Positions 4,982-8,162 of a DNA stretch of 8,162 nt are shown here, in pieces. The position numbers were made by a program, and so were the translations under genes. Source of the DNA: Bacillota bacterium (GTDB taxonomy: Bacteria > Bacillota > Clostridia > Christensenellales > Aristaeellaceae); assembly GCA_023458835.1 (NCBI GenBank), contig JAEWWY010000463.1, positions 1-8,162 on the forward strand, in the 5' to 3' direction. The notes under the pieces are model-generated. The model was not told the DNA's origin. It did not search any database and saw nothing but the letters and a program-made list of their open reading frames with translations. Every line of letters begins with the position of its first letter. Positions within the stretch are counted from its first letter, which is position 1.

Positions 4982-6841
4982 ATGGCGCACGTTTTTACAG
5001 CCCTGGCTTCCAACGCCGACCTTTTGCCCGGGGAGCTGCTTGTGCACAGGCAGCGGAACTATCAATACCTGATGGAGCTGAAAACGGAAAACCTGCTGCT
5101 GCCTTACCGGCACGAAGCGGGCCTGTTCCGCGCCAATTACCGTTTGACCGACTGCCATTGGGGCTGGGACGGCCCGCTTTCCGACCTGCGGGGCCAGTTT
5201 ACCGGCCACTGGCTCAGCGCCGCCGCCAGAATGATCCAGATTACGGGCGATGCGCCGCTAAAGCAAAAGGCGGACTATATCGTATCCGAGATCGGCCGGT
5301 GCCAGCAGGAAAACGGCGGCGAGTGGGGGTTTCCCATCCCGGAGAAGCATCTGCTCTGGCTCAAGCGCGGCAAGCATACCTGGGCCCCCCAATACGTGTG
5401 CCACAAGTGTATGATGGGCCTGCTGGACATGTACCGGTATGCCGGCAACGAAACGGCCCTCGCCATCGTGAAAAAGGAAGCGGATTGGTTCTACCGCTAT
5501 ACGGAGGATATTTCCCGGGAGCTCATGGACGACATGATGGACTGGGAGGAAACCGGCGGCATGATGGAGTACTGGGCGGACCTGTACGATATCACCCGTG
5601 ATGAAAACCACCTGGCCCTGATGCGGCGCTACGAACGGCCCCGGCTGTTTGAGCCCCTGCTGAATGGCGAGGATGTTCTTACCAATATGCACGCCAATAC
5701 CACCATCCCCGAGGTGCAGGGGGCGGCCCGGGCCTATGAGGTGACGGGAGAAGAGCGCTACCGGAAAATCGTGGAGAATTACTGGGACCTTTCGGTGGAA
5801 AAGCGCGGGATATACGCCACCGGCAGCCAGACCAGCGGTGAATTGTGGACGCCCATGGGCCAGCAGAGGGCGCGCCTGGGGGACAAGAACCAGGAGCATT
5901 GCGTTGTATACAACATGATGCGCCTGGCCGAATACCTCTTGCGCTGGACGGGGGAAAGCAGGTATGCCGATTATTATGAGCGGAACCTTTGGAACGGGAT
6001 CCTGTCCCAGGCCTACTGGGAGGAGGATGTGAACCTGGATATCCATTGCGAAACCCACTCCCGCGATACGGGGCTGATCACCTACTATCAGGGCCTGGCA
6101 GCGGGCTCCCAGAAATTTTGGGGCAGCAAGACCGAGCATTTTTGGTGCTGCCATGATACAATGGTACAGGCCAACGCCATGCTGCACGAGGGCACCTTCT
6201 ACCTGGACCCCCAGGGGCTGGTGATCTGCCAGTTTGGCGGCGCGAAGTGCGGTTTTTCCTATGGCGGCGCTTCGTGCAAGGTGACGGTCACGCCGCTTTC
6301 AAGAACGGATCACAACATCCGCTACTCTCCCATTCAGCGTGAGGTTCCCTCCCGCCCGGAGGACCTTGCGCTGGAAATCAGGATCACCTGCGACAAGGCC
6401 GTTGAAATGGCGGTGAAGGTCCGCAAGCCCTGGTGGCTTGCCGGGGATTTCACCGTCAAACGCCAGGGGGAGATCATACCTGTCCGCGTAACGCGGGATG
6501 GCTACCTTTGCATAACGGGGACCTTTGCGGACGATACCTTCACCGTTTGCTTCCCCAAAACCATCACCTGCCATCCGCTGCCGGATGAAAAGGATACCGC
6601 CGCCTTCCTGGACGGGCCCGTGGTACTGGCCGGCCTGTGCCAGGAGGAGCGGACGCTCTACGGGGATATCCGCGATCCCGGCACCATCCTGGAGCCATGC
6701 AACGAACGCCAATGGCAGCAGTGGCTTCCCAACTGGAAAACGCATCACCAGCCGGTCAATATACAGTTCAAGCCCCTGTATCTGATCGGGCGTGAAAAAT
6801 ACACCGTCTACTTTCCCATACAGGCAAAGCGGCCGGATTGA
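4982..6841 (+). CDS. GH127-type glycoside hydrolase (DUF1680; beta-L-arabinofuranosidase-like)
   Basis: 619 residues from the ATG at 4982, the usual length for this (alpha/alpha)6-barrel family with C-terminal beta-domains. Characterised GH127 enzymes release beta-L-arabinofuranose using a zinc-bound cysteine nucleophile. The key residues appear here in order: Glu287 in TGSQTSGELW (candidate acid/base), Glu305 and Cys307 in QEHC, and Cys389-Cys390 in FWCCHDT (metal ligands and nucleophile). Their spacing resembles HypBA1 (Glu322, Glu338, Cys340, Cys417, Cys418; from memory). DGPVVLAG near 544-551 is a further family hallmark. There is no signal peptide, so it is cytoplasmic and acts on imported sugar. 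The GTG at 4973 overlaps the GAGGTGG ribosome site (4970-4976) and is rejected. CCHDTMVQA after the cysteine pair differs from the CCPPN form, so the exact substrate is open. It is followed 26 bases later by the GH172-type gene. Confidence 0.88.
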   Translation: MAHVFTALASNADLLPGELLVHRQRNYQYLMELKTENLLLPYRHEAGLFRANYRLTDCHWGWDGPLSDLRGQFTGHWLSAAARMIQITGDAPLKQKADYIVSEIGRCQQENGGEWGFPIPEKHLLWLKRGKHTWAPQYVCHKCMMGLLDMYRYAGNETALAIVKKEADWFYRYTEDISRELMDDMMDWEETGGMMEYWADLYDITRDENHLALMRRYERPRLFEPLLNGEDVLTNMHANTTIPEVQGAARAYEVTGEERYRKIVENYWDLSVEKRGIYATGSQTSGELWTPMGQQRARLGDKNQEHCVVYNMMRLAEYLLRWTGESRYADYYERNLWNGILSQAYWEEDVNLDIHCETHSRDTGLITYYQGLAAGSQKFWGSKTEHFWCCHDTMVQANAMLHEGTFYLDPQGLVICQFGGAKCGFSYGGASCKVTVTPLSRTDHNIRYSPIQREVPSRPEDLALEIRITCDKAVEMAVKVRKPWWLAGDFTVKRQGEIIPVRVTRDGYLCITGTFADDTFTVCFPKTITCHPLPDEKDTAAFLDGPVVLAGLCQEERTLYGDIRDPGTILEPCNERQWQQWLPNWKTHHQPVNIQFKPLYLIGREKYTVYFPIQAKRPD

Positions 6842-6867
6842 GCCGGTCACATAAGGAGGATCACATA

Positions 6868-7935
6868 ATGAACGGCATGGACGATCTGTTTTCCCTGAAG
6901 GGGTTTGAAACCCGCTCCATCTGCCCCGAAAACAGGACCGGGGAAAAAGGCATGGGCGGGCGCACCCCCCTGGAAATGGGAACAGCCCAAAGGGCCGCCC
7001 GGGATCTGGGCACCGGCTGGAAGGTGAACCCCTACCTGCATATCCAGGGGGGAGAAACCATTGAGCTGGCCAAAATGGACGGCCCCGGCGTCATCAAGCA
7101 TATCTGGCTCACACCCACCGGCGTATGGCGCAACCAGATCATCCGCTTTTATTGGGATGACAGCGAAGTGCCTTCCGTGGAGTGCCCGCTGGGCGACTTT
7201 TTTGCCTGCGGCTGGGGCCGGTACGCGCCTGTCAATTCCCTGGCCGTGTGCGTGAACCCCGGCAGCGCCTTCAACTGCTATTGGAGCATGCCCTTTAAAA
7301 AGAACTGCCGCATTACCCTGGAGAACAGGAATGACGACCAGGTGACCATCTATTATCAGATCACGTATATCCTGCAGCCTGTTCCGGAGACGGCGGGGTA
7401 TTTTCACGCCCAGTTCCGCAGGGTCAACCCCCTTCCCTACAAAACCGATTACACCATTTTGGACGGCGTAACGGGAAAAGGGCAGTATGTGGGCACCTAC
7501 ATGGCCTGGGGCTCCTGCAACGGCGGCTGGTGGGGCGAGGGCGAAATCAAGTTTTTCCTGGACGGAGACAAGGAGTTCCCCACCATCTGCGGCACGGGCA
7601 CCGAGGATTATTTCTGCGGCTCCTATAACTTTGAAAATCAAAGGACCCATGAATACGAGGAATTCTCCACGGCCTACGCGGGCCTTCCCCAGGTGATCAG
7701 ACCCAACGGGCTGTATGATTCCCAAACGCGCTTTGGCATGTACCGCTGGCATATCACCGATCCCATTTACTTTCAAAAGGACCTGCGGGTGACCATCCAG
7801 GCGCTGGGCTGGCGCAGCGGCGGGAGGTACCTGCCCCTTCAGGACGATATGGCTTCCGTGGCATACTGGTATCAGGATGCCCCCGCGAAGAACATGCCCG
7901 CCCTTGGGGCCAGGGACGATCTGGAGATCATTTGA
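6868..7935 (+). CDS. DUF2961 protein, GH172-type furanosidase
   Basis: 355 residues, the usual length of the DUF2961 family, now GH172, whose characterised members cut alpha-D-arabinofuranosides or alpha-D-fructofuranosides (difructose dianhydride I). Family marks are TRSICPENRTGEKGMGG (15-31), the central WWGEGEIKFFLDGD (221-234) and GTGTEDYF (242-249). Glu224 or Glu226 together with Glu246 are the likely catalytic pair. The fold is expected to be a double jelly roll assembling as oligomers. No signal peptide is present, so it should work in the cytoplasm beside the GH127 protein. AAGGAGG lies eight bases before the ATG at 6868; an in-frame GTG at 6838 overlaps the stop of the preceding gene, lacks a ribosome site and is rejected. 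Co-transcription with the GH127 gene is very likely. The exact bond cut is inference. Confidence 0.88.
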   Translation: MNGMDDLFSLKGFETRSICPENRTGEKGMGGRTPLEMGTAQRAARDLGTGWKVNPYLHIQGGETIELAKMDGPGVIKHIWLTPTGVWRNQIIRFYWDDSEVPSVECPLGDFFACGWGRYAPVNSLAVCVNPGSAFNCYWSMPFKKNCRITLENRNDDQVTIYYQITYILQPVPETAGYFHAQFRRVNPLPYKTDYTILDGVTGKGQYVGTYMAWGSCNGGWWGEGEIKFFLDGDKEFPTICGTGTEDYFCGSYNFENQRTHEYEEFSTAYAGLPQVIRPNGLYDSQTRFGMYRWHITDPIYFQKDLRVTIQALGWRSGGRYLPLQDDMASVAYWYQDAPAKNMPALGARDDLEII

Positions 7936-7943
7936 CAAGCCAA

Positions 7944-7975
7944 GGGCTGCCGCGTGGATTTTCCCGCGGCAGCCC
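7944..7975. terminator. GC-rich hairpin after the GH172-type gene
   Basis: Exact 11-bp inverted repeat: GGGCTGCCGCG (7944-7954) and its complement (7965-7975) around a 10-base loop, eight bases after the stop codon. It lies between convergent genes. No U-run follows directly in either direction, so it may work as a 3' mRNA stabiliser or together with the second hairpin downstream. Confidence 0.6.
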
Positions 7976-7985
7976 AGTGTGTCAA

Positions 7986-8018
7986 CAAAGTGGCAAAGCC
8001 ACTTTGCTGAGCCCTTTT
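7986..8018. terminator. Second hairpin with T-run between convergent genes
   Basis: CAAAGTGGC (7986-7994) and GCCACTTTG (7998-8006) form a perfect 9-bp stem with an AAA loop, followed on the plus strand by CTGAGCCC and TTTTT (8014-8018). The T-run begins eight bases after the stem, so termination may be imperfect. The stem is symmetrical and could serve both converging transcripts. It could instead be one copy of a dispersed intergenic repeat. Confidence 0.5.
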
Positions 8019-8020
8019 TC

Positions 8021-8162
8021 CTATTTGTTTGGATCGCGCTTGGGCTCGCTGAGCTGCGCCGCCAGCTTCTCCGCCGGCAATTGGCCCGTCCAGAACTTCA
8101 CCAATGCGTCCTCATGCATCTCGAACGTGAGCATTGGCGCAAAGCATACTGTGCCCGTATAG
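8021..8162 (-). CDS. C-terminal end of an unidentified protein (truncated by window edge)
   Basis: The last 46 codons of a minus-strand gene, ending with TAG at 8023-8021. The frame stays open to the window edge and reads smoothly (TFEMHEDALVKFWTGQLPAE, then a charged tail ending in KRDPNK), in the style of a real protein end, and it stops just before the hairpins at 7986-8006. The family is not recognised. The ALVKFWTGQLPAEKLAAQL stretch vaguely recalls the tail helices of sugar-binding proteins, but this is too weak to name it. It runs towards the GH172-type gene. Confidence 0.6.
   Translation of the reverse strand, partial: YTGTVCFAPMLTFEMHEDALVKFWTGQLPAEKLAAQLSEPKRDPNK

Noticed and set aside
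5258..6187. 309-codon minus-strand open frame opposite the GH127-type gene
   Set aside because: It is antisense to the GH127 catalytic region and shows no domain or start signals.
6847..7938. Long minus-strand open frame opposite the GH172-type gene
   Set aside because: It mirrors the GH172 coding sequence; the plus-strand frame has clear family motifs and a strong ribosome site.
7932..8162. Plus-strand open frame beginning at the GH172 stop
   Set aside because: It runs through two hairpins and lies opposite a better minus-strand protein end; it has no ribosome site.

Overview
The window looks like a piece of a Gram-positive, Clostridia-type (Firmicutes) genome with moderately high G+C. This is inferred from strong GGAGG ribosome binding sites, SigA-like promoters, and sugar ABC permeases of the LplB/YtcP type. 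It reads as one carbohydrate-use locus built around a divergent promoter region. No rRNA, tRNA, CRISPR array, transposase or integrase was recognised.

Left arm, minus strand, read from about 3855 down to 1: an extracellular sugar-binding protein (2188-3741), two membrane-spanning ABC permeases (1204-2118 and 312-1190), and the N-terminal part of a SorC-family sugar-responsive regulator that runs off the left edge (1-299). The gaps between the three last genes are 12-13 bases. The larger gap after the binding protein holds a strong 14-bp stem-loop, which probably lets the binding protein be made in excess over the permeases. There is no ATPase gene here, so the transporter probably borrows a shared MsmX-type ATPase encoded elsewhere.

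Middle, 3742-4025: divergent control region. It holds a minus-strand promoter with a palindrome over its -35 box, a long imperfect stem at the 5' end of the transporter mRNA leader, and a plus-strand promoter for an AraC-family regulator. That promoter fixes the regulator's start at 4026, not further upstream.

Right arm, plus strand: the AraC-family regulator (4026-4850), then, behind its own promoter, a two-gene unit with a GH127/DUF1680-type enzyme (4982-6841) and a DUF2961/GH172-type enzyme (6868-7935). Neither enzyme has a signal peptide, so both should act in the cytoplasm. A convergent gene enters from the right edge (only its last 46 codons are present, 8021-8162), and two hairpins separate it from the GH172 gene.

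Working model (inference): a furanose-containing oligosaccharide (arabinofuranose- or fructofuranose-like) is bound outside the cell, imported intact and cut inside by the GH127 and GH172 enzymes. The AraC-type protein may sense the oligosaccharide and the SorC-type protein a phosphorylated breakdown product. The exact substrate cannot be read from the sequence. The unusual pairing of these two enzymes with one importer is the most interesting aspect of the window.
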